From DATFVA01 sp963832355 (GTDB lineage: Bacteria > Bacteroidota > Ignavibacteria > Ignavibacteriales > Ignavibacteriaceae): 64,000 nucleotides of DNA. Both the position numbers and the translations under genes were made by a program. The notes under the pieces are model-generated. The model was not told the origin of the DNA. It saw only the letters and a list, made by a program, of their open reading frames with translations, and ran no database searches. Below, one piece after another: positions 56,050 to 64,000 of this stretch. The number at the start of each line of letters is the position of its first letter. The stretch's first letter is position 1. The stretch is from assembly GCA_963832355.1 (NCBI GenBank), contig CAWHTX010000003.1, positions 418,219 to 482,218 on the forward strand, written 5' to 3'.

Positions 56050-58543
56050 AATAATGGACTTCGGACTTGCAAAATTAAAAGGGACTTCCCGATTGACGCA
56101 GGCAGGTTCTACAGTGGGTACCGCAGCATATATGTCGCCTGAGCAGGCTCAGGGGGAAGATGTTGATCACCGGTCGGATATATTTTCATTAGGAGTAGTA
56201 CTTTATGAATTACTCACCACTCATCTTCCTTTCCGGGGTGAACACCAGGCCGCACTTGTATACTCCGTTGTGAATGAGGACCCTCAGCCCATTGCCCGCT
56301 TCAATGATAAAGTTTCACAGGAGCTTGAAAGGATAGTAAATAAAGCTCTTTCAAAGGACAAAGATGAGCGTTATCAGCATGTAGATGATATGCTTGCAGA
56401 TCTCAGAAGGGAGAGAAAAAACCTGGAATACGCGCAGGCCGGTTATGTAAAATCATCGGAGCTCAGTAGTAAAACTGCCCGTATAGAGACTCAAAAAAAC
56501 ATGAACCCGTTGAAGATAATTATTCCTTTAATAGCAGTTTTATTATTGGTATCTGCATTTTTCTTCTTCAATCCTTTCAAATCTTCTGAAAACGGCAATC
56601 AGTCAGGAACCTCACCGGCGAATTCTCTTGCAGTTATGTATTTTGAGAATATTCCGGATCCTGAAGACAAAGACCACAACAGTGAAATGTTAACTAATCT
56701 ATTGATAACTTCACTCTCACAGATAAAAGGATTGGAAGTGATCAGCAGGGAGCGGCTGCTGGATTTACAGAAGGACCTCGGGCAGACAGATAAAACAATC
56801 TCATCATCCTTTGCGAACCAGATTGCCAGCCGTGCTGGTGTAACCACAATGCTAATCGGTAGTATCTTGCAGGAAAAACCTATGCTGGCAGTGACGACTC
56901 GTTTGATAGACGTCCAGACAGGAAAAATAATTAGTTCCCAACAGGTTACAAATTTCAAATCGGAGAGAATATTCAGCCTGGTTGATACTCTTTCTCTGTT
57001 AATCCAGAATAACCTCAATATAAATCCCCGGAATCAGGGTAATATTAAATCTGTAGCAGAAGTAACAACGAATTCACCTGAAGCTTATCGTGCATTCGCT
57101 GAAGGACTGGAATTGAGACAAAAATTATTTATCCCCGAAGCAATCGCAGCTTTTTCAAGAGCCGTCGAACTCGATCCGAAATTTGCATTAGCATATTATT
57201 ATTTATCAGATGCGCAGGAATTTTATGGAGTGACGGAGGCATCCCAACGTTCATTGAAAAAAGCTGTTGAATTGGCTGACAGAACTACTGATCACGAAAA
57301 ACTTAGGATACTGACTTATAATTATTTCCAGCAGGGGCAGTATTCGAAGGCTATTGAAGGATATAATCAGTTGATACAAAAATATCCGCTGGATATCTAT
57401 TCTTATATTCTGATGGGGTTTAATCTATATACTCTCTCTCTCCTTGAACCCGAAAAAGGATTAGCACTGTTAAAGCAGGGATTAACGATTGAACCATCTA
57501 ACAAAACCATTTATAATCTTCTTGGCTATACTTATGCTCGTTTGAAAAAGAAACAGGAAGCCATCGGTGCTATAAATAAGTACATTAACCTTGCGCCGGC
57601 AGAGCCGAACCCTTACGACTCAAAAGGTGATATTTATGCATGGTTCCTGGAGTATGATTCAAGTCGTGCTGCCTACAAAAAAGCACTGAATATGCGCACT
57701 GATATTTCAACTAATGTGAAACTGGGATTGTATTCAATTCTCGATGGTGATTACGAAAACGCGAGAAGGTACTTTGATGCTTTTCATTTTGATGTACCTC
57801 TGATTGAGGTACATCGAGGCCGTATTATAGAAGCGGAAAAGAAGTTAGCAGCAATGGAGCATCCTATTTTAACAAAAATCAACAAATTCCGGATGAGGAT
57901 AAATTTCTTATACGAATCAAGACAGTATTCTGAAATGCTTAAGGTTGCCAGACAGCTCTCTGCTGAATTACAAAAAGATCCTACCGACAAAATATTTGGA
58001 AGAGACTACCTTGTCTGGGCACTAATAAAGAATGGAAAGTCATCCGAAGCAAACAGCATATTAAAGGAGCTGGAAAATGATGTGAGTGGAATCTCAGGTG
58101 TTACGGGGGTTACCACTGATTATCTAAAAGCTCTGGTTTTGTTTGAAGAAGGAAATTATGAACCTGCTCTTGAAACATTTAGAAAAGTGATTAGGGCTCT
58201 TCCACCAAACCATGAACCAAATTTATTTTTTGGTATTACTTTATTAAAAACCGGACATATATCTGAAGCTATTAGCGAACTGCAGCGAAATAAAAACTGG
58301 CCTTCATTTACGGATCTTAGTACCGTTCAGGGTCTTCCGGGTACTGACCTGGATTATCCGGTTCCGGCAGTTAAATCACATTACTGGCTTGGAGTTGCGT
58401 ATGCGCAGCAGGGAAATAAGGAAAAAGCTAAGAATGAATTCAACATATTTCTTGATACCTGGAAAGATGCGGATTTTACATCTCCCGAAATAAAAGATGC
58501 AAAAATTCAGCTTCAAAAACTGGAAGGTCTGGCAAACAGATGA
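56042..58543 (+). CDS. Ser/Thr kinase 3, main part with FlgO/TolB-like and TPR domains (frameshifted, part 3 of 3)
   Basis: About 833 residues from the NVKIMDFGLAK segment. It holds the rest of the C-lobe (AYMSPEQAQGEDVDHRSDIFS), a membrane helix (IIIPLIAVLLLVSAFFFF), a TolB-N/FlgO-like domain (LAVMYFENIPDPEDKDHN, GLEVISRERLLDLQKDL) and many TPRs to the end. With both indels repaired the protein would be about 978 residues and look active. Its outer half differs clearly from kinases 1 and 4, so it is not a simple copy. The stop overlaps kinase 4 as ATGA. Confidence 0.85.
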   Translation, partial: NVKIMDFGLAKLKGTSRLTQAGSTVGTAAYMSPEQAQGEDVDHRSDIFSLGVVLYELLTTHLPFRGEHQAALVYSVVNEDPQPIARFNDKVSQELERIVNKALSKDKDERYQHVDDMLADLRRERKNLEYAQAGYVKSSELSSKTARIETQKNMNPLKIIIPLIAVLLLVSAFFFFNPFKSSENGNQSGTSPANSLAVMYFENIPDPEDKDHNSEMLTNLLITSLSQIKGLEVISRERLLDLQKDLGQTDKTISSSFANQIASRAGVTTMLIGSILQEKPMLAVTTRLIDVQTGKIISSQQVTNFKSERIFSLVDTLSLLIQNNLNINPRNQGNIKSVAEVTTNSPEAYRAFAEGLELRQKLFIPEAIAAFSRAVELDPKFALAYYYLSDAQEFYGVTEASQRSLKKAVELADRTTDHEKLRILTYNYFQQGQYSKAIEGYNQLIQKYPLDIYSYILMGFNLYTLSLLEPEKGLALLKQGLTIEPSNKTIYNLLGYTYARLKKKQEAIGAINKYINLAPAEPNPYDSKGDIYAWFLEYDSSRAAYKKALNMRTDISTNVKLGLYSILDGDYENARRYFDAFHFDVPLIEVHRGRIIEAEKKLAAMEHPILTKINKFRMRINFLYESRQYSEMLKVARQLSAELQKDPTDKIFGRDYLVWALIKNGKSSEANSILKELENDVSGISGVTGVTTDYLKALVLFEEGNYEPALETFRKVIRALPPNHEPNLFFGITLLKTGHISEAISELQRNKNWPSFTDLSTVQGLPGTDLDYPVPAVKSHYWLGVAYAQQGNKEKAKNEFNIFLDTWKDADFTSPEIKDAKIQLQKLEGLANR

Positions 58544-61140
58544 TTGACAAGACCATATTACATTATCATATAATTAAAGAACTCGGCAGAGGAGGTATGG
58601 GTGTGGTCTATCTTGCCGAGGATATAAAGCTAAAGCGTAACGTAGCAATTAAGTTCCTGCCCCAGCAAGTATCATCTGACCTGGAACAGAAAAAAAGGTT
58701 TGAACTTGAAGCCCAGGCGGCAGCAGCATTAAATCATCCAAATATCTCAACGATTTATGCAATAGAAGAATCCGGTAACGATGTATTTATCGTAATGGAA
58801 TATATAGACGGGATTGAGTTAAAGGATAAGATTAAATCGGATCCAATTCCTGTTAAAGATACTATTAATATTGCCATTCAAATCGCTGAAGGACTTGAAG
58901 CAGCGCATAAAAAAGGAATAGTACACAGAGATATCAAATCCCAGAACATAATGATCACAGGTGACGGTAAAGTAAAGATAATGGATTTCGGACTTGCTAA
59001 AGTGGGTCAAGGAACACAGCTGACCAAGGTTGGCTCAACGGTTGGTACGGCAGCATATATGTCGCCCGAACAAGCTAAGGGAGAGGAAATAGATAACAGG
59101 ACAGATATATGGTCATTCGGTGTCGTACTATATGAAATGTTAACGGGGGAAATGCCATTTAAAGGTGATTACGAACAGGCAGTAATTTATTCCATTTTAA
59201 ATGAGAAACCAGAAATAGAAGGTAACATTTCTGAGCCGATGAAATATATAATTACAAAAGCTCTTACAAAGGATAAGAAAGACAGATATCAAACTGCTTC
59301 TGAAATTCTATCTGATCTTGAGGCGCTTAAAAATGAATCACTCTCCGGAACAAAATCAAAAACGTCAACGAGTTATTCAACACTTAAAAAGAAAAAGTGG
59401 CTTGTCCCGACTGAGGTCTTATCTTTATTGGTTATACTCACGGCAGTTTATTTTTTGTATTCAAATAAGTCTGAGGAATCTGTAACAAGTGAAAAAAAGA
59501 TGATCGCCGTTCTTCCTTTCGAAAACCTTGGCCCTTCTGAAAATGAATATTTTGCCGATGGCCTTACGGAAGAAATAACGAGTAAGCTTTCAGGAATCTC
59601 GGGTCTTGGTGTAATTGCCCGTCAAAGTGCAATTCAGTATAAAAAGACTGCTAAATCAATTCAGCAAATCGGTAAAGAACTTGGTGTCTCTTATATTTTG
59701 CAAGGAACAGTAAGATGGGAAAATGATGCGGGCAACATGCATGTAAGGGTAACTCCTCAACTTATTAATGTAAGTGATGGGACACAGGTGTGGTCGCAGG
59801 CATCAGAAAAGATTTTATCCAGTTCATTTAAACTCCAGTCTGAAATTTCTGAAAGTGTTGTGCAGGCTTTGGATGTAAAGCTTGAACTTTCTGAAAAGCA
59901 GACGCTGAATATGGACATTACCACAAACGCAGATGCGTACAACTTCTATCTGCGCGGAATTACATACTATCAAAAATCGTTTAATGAAAGTGATTATAGA
60001 ATTGCGGAAGAAATGCTTCAAAAAGCCATAGAACTGGATCCAAACTTCAGTCGTGCATATGCAGCTTTGAGCTATGTCCATTCATCTATCTACTGGGAGT
60101 ACTTTGATCATACGGAAAGTCGCGTTCAGAAAGCAAAGTATAATGCTGAAAAGTCTCTCGAGATCGAACCCGGGCTGATTGAGGGACATATAGCACTCGG
60201 CTGGTTCCACTATCTTTGTGAGCTGGATTATGAAGATGCAATTGCAGAGTTCCAGTATGTTTTGAAATTTCAGCCTAATAATACGGACGCCCTTTCAGGT
60301 ATTGGTCTGGTAAATCGAAGACAGGGAAATTTTCAAAAGGCAGTTAATTATTTAAAGAAAACTCTCGATATCAACCCGCGGGATCAACTGACGATCAGCA
60401 ACATTGTAACTACTCTCATTATTCTTCGGGAATACAAGGAAAGTGAACAATACGTCCAGATGCTGAATCTCGCTCCCGATTGGCGGGAATCATACACTAC
60501 CAAATCATGGCTGTATCTCCTCTGGTCCGGTGATGTTGAAAGGGCAAGAACAGTGTTGAGACAAGCTGATCAGCAAAATGTTCAGGTTGAAACAGGATGG
60601 GATATTTTTGTTCCAATCTTTATTGAAATTGCCGGCACCAACTACGAAAAGGCATTGGAATTAATTAAGAACATGAAAACCGATGCCTGCGATTACCAAT
60701 TCTTTTACATTCCGAAAGATATCCTTTTAGCTGAAGTTTATGGGTTAAATAATAATAGAAAATCAGAACTTGCTTACTACGATTCAGCGCGAGTAGTAAT
60801 AGAGTCAAAACTTAAAGAATTTCCAAATGATGCCAGAATGCATAGTTCTCTGGGAATTACTTATGCCGGTTTAGGTCAAAAAGATAAAGCAATTAAGGAA
60901 GGTAAACGCGGTGTTGAACTTCTCCCGATAAGCAAGGAAGCATGGAATGGATATTATAGAGAAGTAGACCTTGCCAAAATTTATACAATGGTTGGAGATT
61001 ATGATCTTGCGATTGATAAGATTGATTATCTTTTATCTAATCCGGGTGAGTTGTCAGTACCATATATTAAAATTGATCCTGTCTGGAAACCGTTACGAAA
61101 TAATCTCCACTTTCAAAAAGTACTGGAAAAGTACCAATGA
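58540..61140 (+). CDS. Transmembrane Ser/Thr kinase with TolB-N and TPR domains (kinase 4)
   Basis: 866 residues. Kinase about 10-270: GRGGMGVVYLAED, Lys38, HRDIKSQN (Asp131), DFGLAKV (Asp149), AYMSPEQ. Membrane helix about 290-308. TolB-N-like domain about 320-440 (IAVLPFENLGPSENEYFADG, YILQGTVRWEND) and TPRs to the end. It shares order, length and many motifs with kinase 1, including the C-terminal DPVWKPLRNN block (DPTWDPLHNN in kinase 1). It overlaps kinases 3 and 5 by 4 bases on either side, so all three are translationally coupled. Confidence 0.92.
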   Translation: MIDKTILHYHIIKELGRGGMGVVYLAEDIKLKRNVAIKFLPQQVSSDLEQKKRFELEAQAAAALNHPNISTIYAIEESGNDVFIVMEYIDGIELKDKIKSDPIPVKDTINIAIQIAEGLEAAHKKGIVHRDIKSQNIMITGDGKVKIMDFGLAKVGQGTQLTKVGSTVGTAAYMSPEQAKGEEIDNRTDIWSFGVVLYEMLTGEMPFKGDYEQAVIYSILNEKPEIEGNISEPMKYIITKALTKDKKDRYQTASEILSDLEALKNESLSGTKSKTSTSYSTLKKKKWLVPTEVLSLLVILTAVYFLYSNKSEESVTSEKKMIAVLPFENLGPSENEYFADGLTEEITSKLSGISGLGVIARQSAIQYKKTAKSIQQIGKELGVSYILQGTVRWENDAGNMHVRVTPQLINVSDGTQVWSQASEKILSSSFKLQSEISESVVQALDVKLELSEKQTLNMDITTNADAYNFYLRGITYYQKSFNESDYRIAEEMLQKAIELDPNFSRAYAALSYVHSSIYWEYFDHTESRVQKAKYNAEKSLEIEPGLIEGHIALGWFHYLCELDYEDAIAEFQYVLKFQPNNTDALSGIGLVNRRQGNFQKAVNYLKKTLDINPRDQLTISNIVTTLIILREYKESEQYVQMLNLAPDWRESYTTKSWLYLLWSGDVERARTVLRQADQQNVQVETGWDIFVPIFIEIAGTNYEKALELIKNMKTDACDYQFFYIPKDILLAEVYGLNNNRKSELAYYDSARVVIESKLKEFPNDARMHSSLGITYAGLGQKDKAIKEGKRGVELLPISKEAWNGYYREVDLAKIYTMVGDYDLAIDKIDYLLSNPGELSVPYIKIDPVWKPLRNNLHFQKVLEKYQ

Positions 61141-62819
61141 TTGGTGAAACAATACTACATTATAAAATTATTGAAAAGCTCGGCGAAGGCGGCATGGGTG
61201 AGGTATATAAAGCTCAGGATACTAAACTCGACCGGTTTGTGGCGCTTAAATTCCTCCCGGCCCGTCTGACTACTTCTGAAGATGATAAGTCGCGGTTCGT
61301 TCAGGAGGCTAAAGCTGCCTCTGCAATGAATCATCCTAATGTATGTACTATATACGATATCCAGGAACTTGATGGGCAGCTGTTCATAGTAATGGAATAT
61401 GTCGACGGTAAAACACTGAAGGATAAGAAAGAGAGTTTATCGGAGAAACAGATACTTGAGATAGGAATACAGACGGCAGAGGGACTGGCAGCTGCACACG
61501 AGAAGGGAATAGTACACAGGGATATAAAACCGGAAAATATAATGATCCGTAAAGACGGAATAGTGCAGATAATGGATTTCGGACTGGCAAAGCTATACAA
61601 GGAAAGTAATGTTTCGCGTTTAACGAAAGCTGGAACCACAGTGGGGACGATGGGATATATGTCTCCCGAACAAATTCAGGGACTGGAGGTAGACCATAGG
61701 ACCGACATATTCTCCCTTGGAGTAGTTCTTTATGAGCTCCTCTCTGGTGAAGCTCCGTTTAAGGGAGTACACGAAACAGCAATGCTGTATGAAATAGTGA
61801 ATGTTGATCCTGCTCCGATCTCAACGGTAAAAGAAGGAATAGATCCGGAGATAGATGAAATAGTACTTGAGTGCCTTGAAAAGGATAAAGATGAAAGATG
61901 CCAGTCGGCAAAAGAACTTGCTAAAGACTTGAGGCGAGTAAAAAAATCTACAGGACACAGCAAAAGCCGTACTTATAAGGTTGCAAGCGGATCCGCTGCA
62001 TCCGAATCCGGTTCTCAGCCTGTAAGCTCATCCTCATCTGCAGCAATCGAGATCTTCAGCCGAAGATATGAATTAAAAAAGTTATCACCGGTTTTATTCA
62101 TTCTGATTACTCTTGCCGCTCTTTTTTTCGCTTATAAGTATTTTGAAAAAAATGATGCTCCCCCCGGTAACACCGTTCAATTTCAGATTTATCCTCCGGC
62201 AGGAATGAAAATGGTTAACAGCATGCCGACGATTTCACCTGACGGCAATATGCTTGCCTATGCAGCAGCTGATTCTTCAGGTAAAACAATGATCTGGCTC
62301 CGGCCAATCGGGTCGGTAAAAGCAAGACCTCTTGAAGGTACTGATAATGCGGGTCATCCGTTCTGGTCTTATGACGGCAAACAGCTGGGTTTTTTCGCAG
62401 ACGGCAAGTTATTGAAGCTTAATTTATTAACAGGATTGAAAAAGATCATTTGCGATGCTTCCAGCGGCTGGAGAGGAGTATGGGGAAGAGATGATCAGAT
62501 TATTTTTATTCCAGAATTTTTCTCTTCTATTTATAAAGTAAACGCCGGCGGGGGTACCGTATCCCAAGCGACATTTCTGGATAACTCCCTGGGAGAGGAA
62601 CATCATTTGCCAATGCAGTTTATGCCGGATAATGAACATTTTCTTTTCACTTCAATGAGCAGGAACAAAGGACAAAGTTATCTATATATTGGTTCCATTA
62701 ATGACAAAAAAAGAAAACAGATAATTAAGGGTGATAATATTACGGCTTTTTTTATAAAACCGGATTATCTTTTGTTTAATCAGAATAGAACTCTCTTTGT
62801 CCAAAAAATTCGACCCTGA
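61137..62819 (+). CDS. Ser/Thr kinase 5 with PD40 propeller, N-terminal part (frameshifted, part 1 of 2)
   Basis: 560 residues: kinase about 10-275 (GEGGMGEVYKAQD, Lys38, HRDIKPEN with Asp129, DFGLAKL with Asp147, TKAGTTVGTMGYMSPEQ), membrane helix about 318-337, and the first blades of a PD40 propeller (TISPDGNMLAYAAADSSG). It ends at a stop right after FVQK because the run at 62803-62808 has six A; five would continue as FVQKFDPDNFELKG into part 2. The kinase half matches kinase 2 closely. Confidence 0.88.
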   Translation: MIGETILHYKIIEKLGEGGMGEVYKAQDTKLDRFVALKFLPARLTTSEDDKSRFVQEAKAASAMNHPNVCTIYDIQELDGQLFIVMEYVDGKTLKDKKESLSEKQILEIGIQTAEGLAAAHEKGIVHRDIKPENIMIRKDGIVQIMDFGLAKLYKESNVSRLTKAGTTVGTMGYMSPEQIQGLEVDHRTDIFSLGVVLYELLSGEAPFKGVHETAMLYEIVNVDPAPISTVKEGIDPEIDEIVLECLEKDKDERCQSAKELAKDLRRVKKSTGHSKSRTYKVASGSAASESGSQPVSSSSSAAIEIFSRRYELKKLSPVLFILITLAALFFAYKYFEKNDAPPGNTVQFQIYPPAGMKMVNSMPTISPDGNMLAYAAADSSGKTMIWLRPIGSVKARPLEGTDNAGHPFWSYDGKQLGFFADGKLLKLNLLTGLKKIICDASSGWRGVWGRDDQIIFIPEFFSSIYKVNAGGGTVSQATFLDNSLGEEHHLPMQFMPDNEHFLFTSMSRNKGQSYLYIGSINDKKRKQIIKGDNITAFFIKPDYLLFNQNRTLFVQKIRP

Positions 62820-63819
62820 TAACTTTGAATTAAAAGGAGAACCCAGGATCGTTTTAAATGATGTTTCTGATTTTGATGCTCGTGATAATCTACTGCTGGC
62901 TACAAATAGCTCAACCCAATCGTTTTCAGAAGTCGGTTACTACGATCGTAACGGTAAACTCCTGAATAAGATAAATGATCTTGGTCTGATAGTAGAAATT
63001 TCGCTTTCACCCGATCAAAAACGCTTTGCTTATCACAGGGTTTCCGCAGTGGATGAAGATTTTCCCAACCAGGACATATGGATATTTGATATGCAGAGGA
63101 ATTTCAGTGAAAGGTTTACATCAACTTCTGCTTCTGATATGTCCCCGGTATGGTCCCCGGATGGCAATAAAATCGTTTATTCTTCTTCACCCGACTCAGT
63201 ATATAATATTTATGAAAAGAATTTTGAAACTAATAGTAAACCCAGATTAATCTTCGAAAACAACTTTACTGTTAAAGCCCCTGTAGACTGGTCTTCCGAC
63301 GGCAAATATATTTTGGTAGGGGTGCTGCCCTCAGTCACCGGGAGTGGTGATATATGGGTATTACCTGTCTCAGGCGATGAAAAACCTTTTCCCTATTTAA
63401 ACACAGACTTTAACGAAATTCCGGGAGGATTTTCTCCTGATGGTAAAAATGTGCTTTATTCTTCCGATGAAACAGGGCGTTCTGAGGTTTATATTCAAAG
63501 TTTCCCGAAACCTTCAGAAAAGGTCGTGGTATCAACTGATGGAGGAATATGGCCTGAATGGAGGAGGGATGGTAAGGAGATATATTATATATCCTCAGAT
63601 AATTTTTTAACGGCTGTAAGTTATAAACCTGGATCACCTCCGGAAATCGGCACTCCTGAAAAACTATTTAAGTTAGAAGGGATAAGATTTTTAAACATGT
63701 ACAGGGAAATCGATAATGGCCGGCGTTTTATTATAAATGAAATATCATCTGGTTACAACATAACCTCGTTAATAGCAGTTCTCAACTGGAAGTCAATGTT
63801 TGAAGAGAATAAAGAATAA
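62797..63819 (+). CDS. Ser/Thr kinase 5, C-terminal PD40 part (frameshifted, part 2 of 2)
   Basis: The real frame begins at 62809 (FDPDNFELKGEP); the nominal TTG at 62797 lies in the overlapping wrong-frame segment. The piece carries the remaining propeller blades (LSPDQKRFAYHR, WSPDGNKIVYS, FSPDGKNVLYSSDETGRSEV). Joined to part 1 the kinase is about 893 residues, close to kinase 2 (917). Confidence 0.85.
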   Translation: MSKKFDPDNFELKGEPRIVLNDVSDFDARDNLLLATNSSTQSFSEVGYYDRNGKLLNKINDLGLIVEISLSPDQKRFAYHRVSAVDEDFPNQDIWIFDMQRNFSERFTSTSASDMSPVWSPDGNKIVYSSSPDSVYNIYEKNFETNSKPRLIFENNFTVKAPVDWSSDGKYILVGVLPSVTGSGDIWVLPVSGDEKPFPYLNTDFNEIPGGFSPDGKNVLYSSDETGRSEVYIQSFPKPSEKVVVSTDGGIWPEWRRDGKEIYYISSDNFLTAVSYKPGSPPEIGTPEKLFKLEGIRFLNMYREIDNGRRFIINEISSGYNITSLIAVLNWKSMFEENKE

Positions 63820-63843
63820 TTAATTGCCTTAATAAGGTGCAAT

Positions 63844-64000
63844 ATGATCGGCGAAACTATCCTTCACTATAAGATACTCGAAAAACTAGGCGAAGGCGGA
63901 ATGGGTGTGGTATACCTTGCGGAAGATCTGCACCTCGAACGCAAAGTGGCCATCAAGTTTCTGCCGCATAATATCTCAGCCCGTACGGAAGACATCGAAA
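63844..64000 (+). CDS. Ser/Thr kinase 6, N-terminal part (cut by window end)
   Basis: ATG at 63844, 24 bases after kinase 5. It begins MIGETILHYKILEKLGEGG and shows GVVYLAED and the ATP-binding lysine in VAIKFLPH (residue 38), then runs off the window. At least one more kinase therefore follows the five above; its sensor part is unseen. Confidence 0.88.
   Translation, partial: MIGETILHYKILEKLGEGGMGVVYLAEDLHLERKVAIKFLPHNISARTEDIE

Overview
The window (about 40% GC by eye, no rRNA, tRNA or CRISPR recognised) most likely comes from a Bacteroidota/Chlorobi-group bacterium of the Ignavibacteria type. The reasons are four secreted proteins ending in the type IX secretion sorting domain with the QNYPNPFNP signature, two-component-propeller proteins, SpoIIE/STAS partner-switching proteins, and Hanks-type kinases that start MIG-x-TILHYKILEKLGEGGMG. 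Taxonomy is inferred from family signatures only. Layout: 0-5.4 kb holds the end of an upstream gene and a 1733-residue exported multidomain protein (LamG, beta-helix, matrixin-like protease, VWA, a TWDG hexapeptide repeat, type IX signal). 5.5-11.2 kb is a partner-switching cassette: a propeller sensor fused to a SpoIIE phosphatase, an RsbW-like kinase, a STAS protein and a second SpoIIE phosphatase. 11.4-18.7 kb has cyclopropane fatty acid synthase, a lone receiver protein, a very large kinase-like/STAND ATPase/TPR fusion, a small protein and a PLP decarboxylase. 19.0-25.9 kb is co-oriented and looks like an envelope-response locus: STAS, ECF sigma, membrane anti-sigma, a membrane-anchored protein made of 9-residue repeats, a surface metalloprotease/beta-barrel protein, and a PrsW-family intramembrane protease. 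25.9-34 kb is mixed housekeeping and envelope: a frameshifted Tat amidase, a TauE/SafE transporter, PAP2 phosphatase, a DUF2202 lipoprotein, a 119-bp palindromic element, a type IX cargo, paired palindromes, an aldo/keto reductase and a HEAT-repeat protein. 34-47 kb holds a frameshifted gingipain-like (C25) protease, a large BNR/sortilin-like exported protein, a frameshifted type IX cargo, a PflX-like radical SAM enzyme, two small envelope proteins (one of 58 residues), a bacterial GH47 mannosidase and DNA glycosylase Tag. 47.2-64 kb is the most striking part. A GAF-SpoIIE phosphatase, a STAS protein, a double ABM-fold protein and an unknown protein are followed by at least six tandem transmembrane Ser/Thr kinases. 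Most are joined by 4-bp ATGA overlaps, and the extracytoplasmic parts are either TolB-N/TPR or PD40 propeller. The array runs off the window end. Seven single-base disruptions of reading frame were found in five genes, several in short homopolymers. They look more like uncorrected assembly indels than decay, but both remain possible. How the parts work together (inference): the window is rich in outside-to-inside signalling (propeller-SpoIIE, sigma/anti-sigma plus PrsW, kinase array) and in exported or surface proteins.
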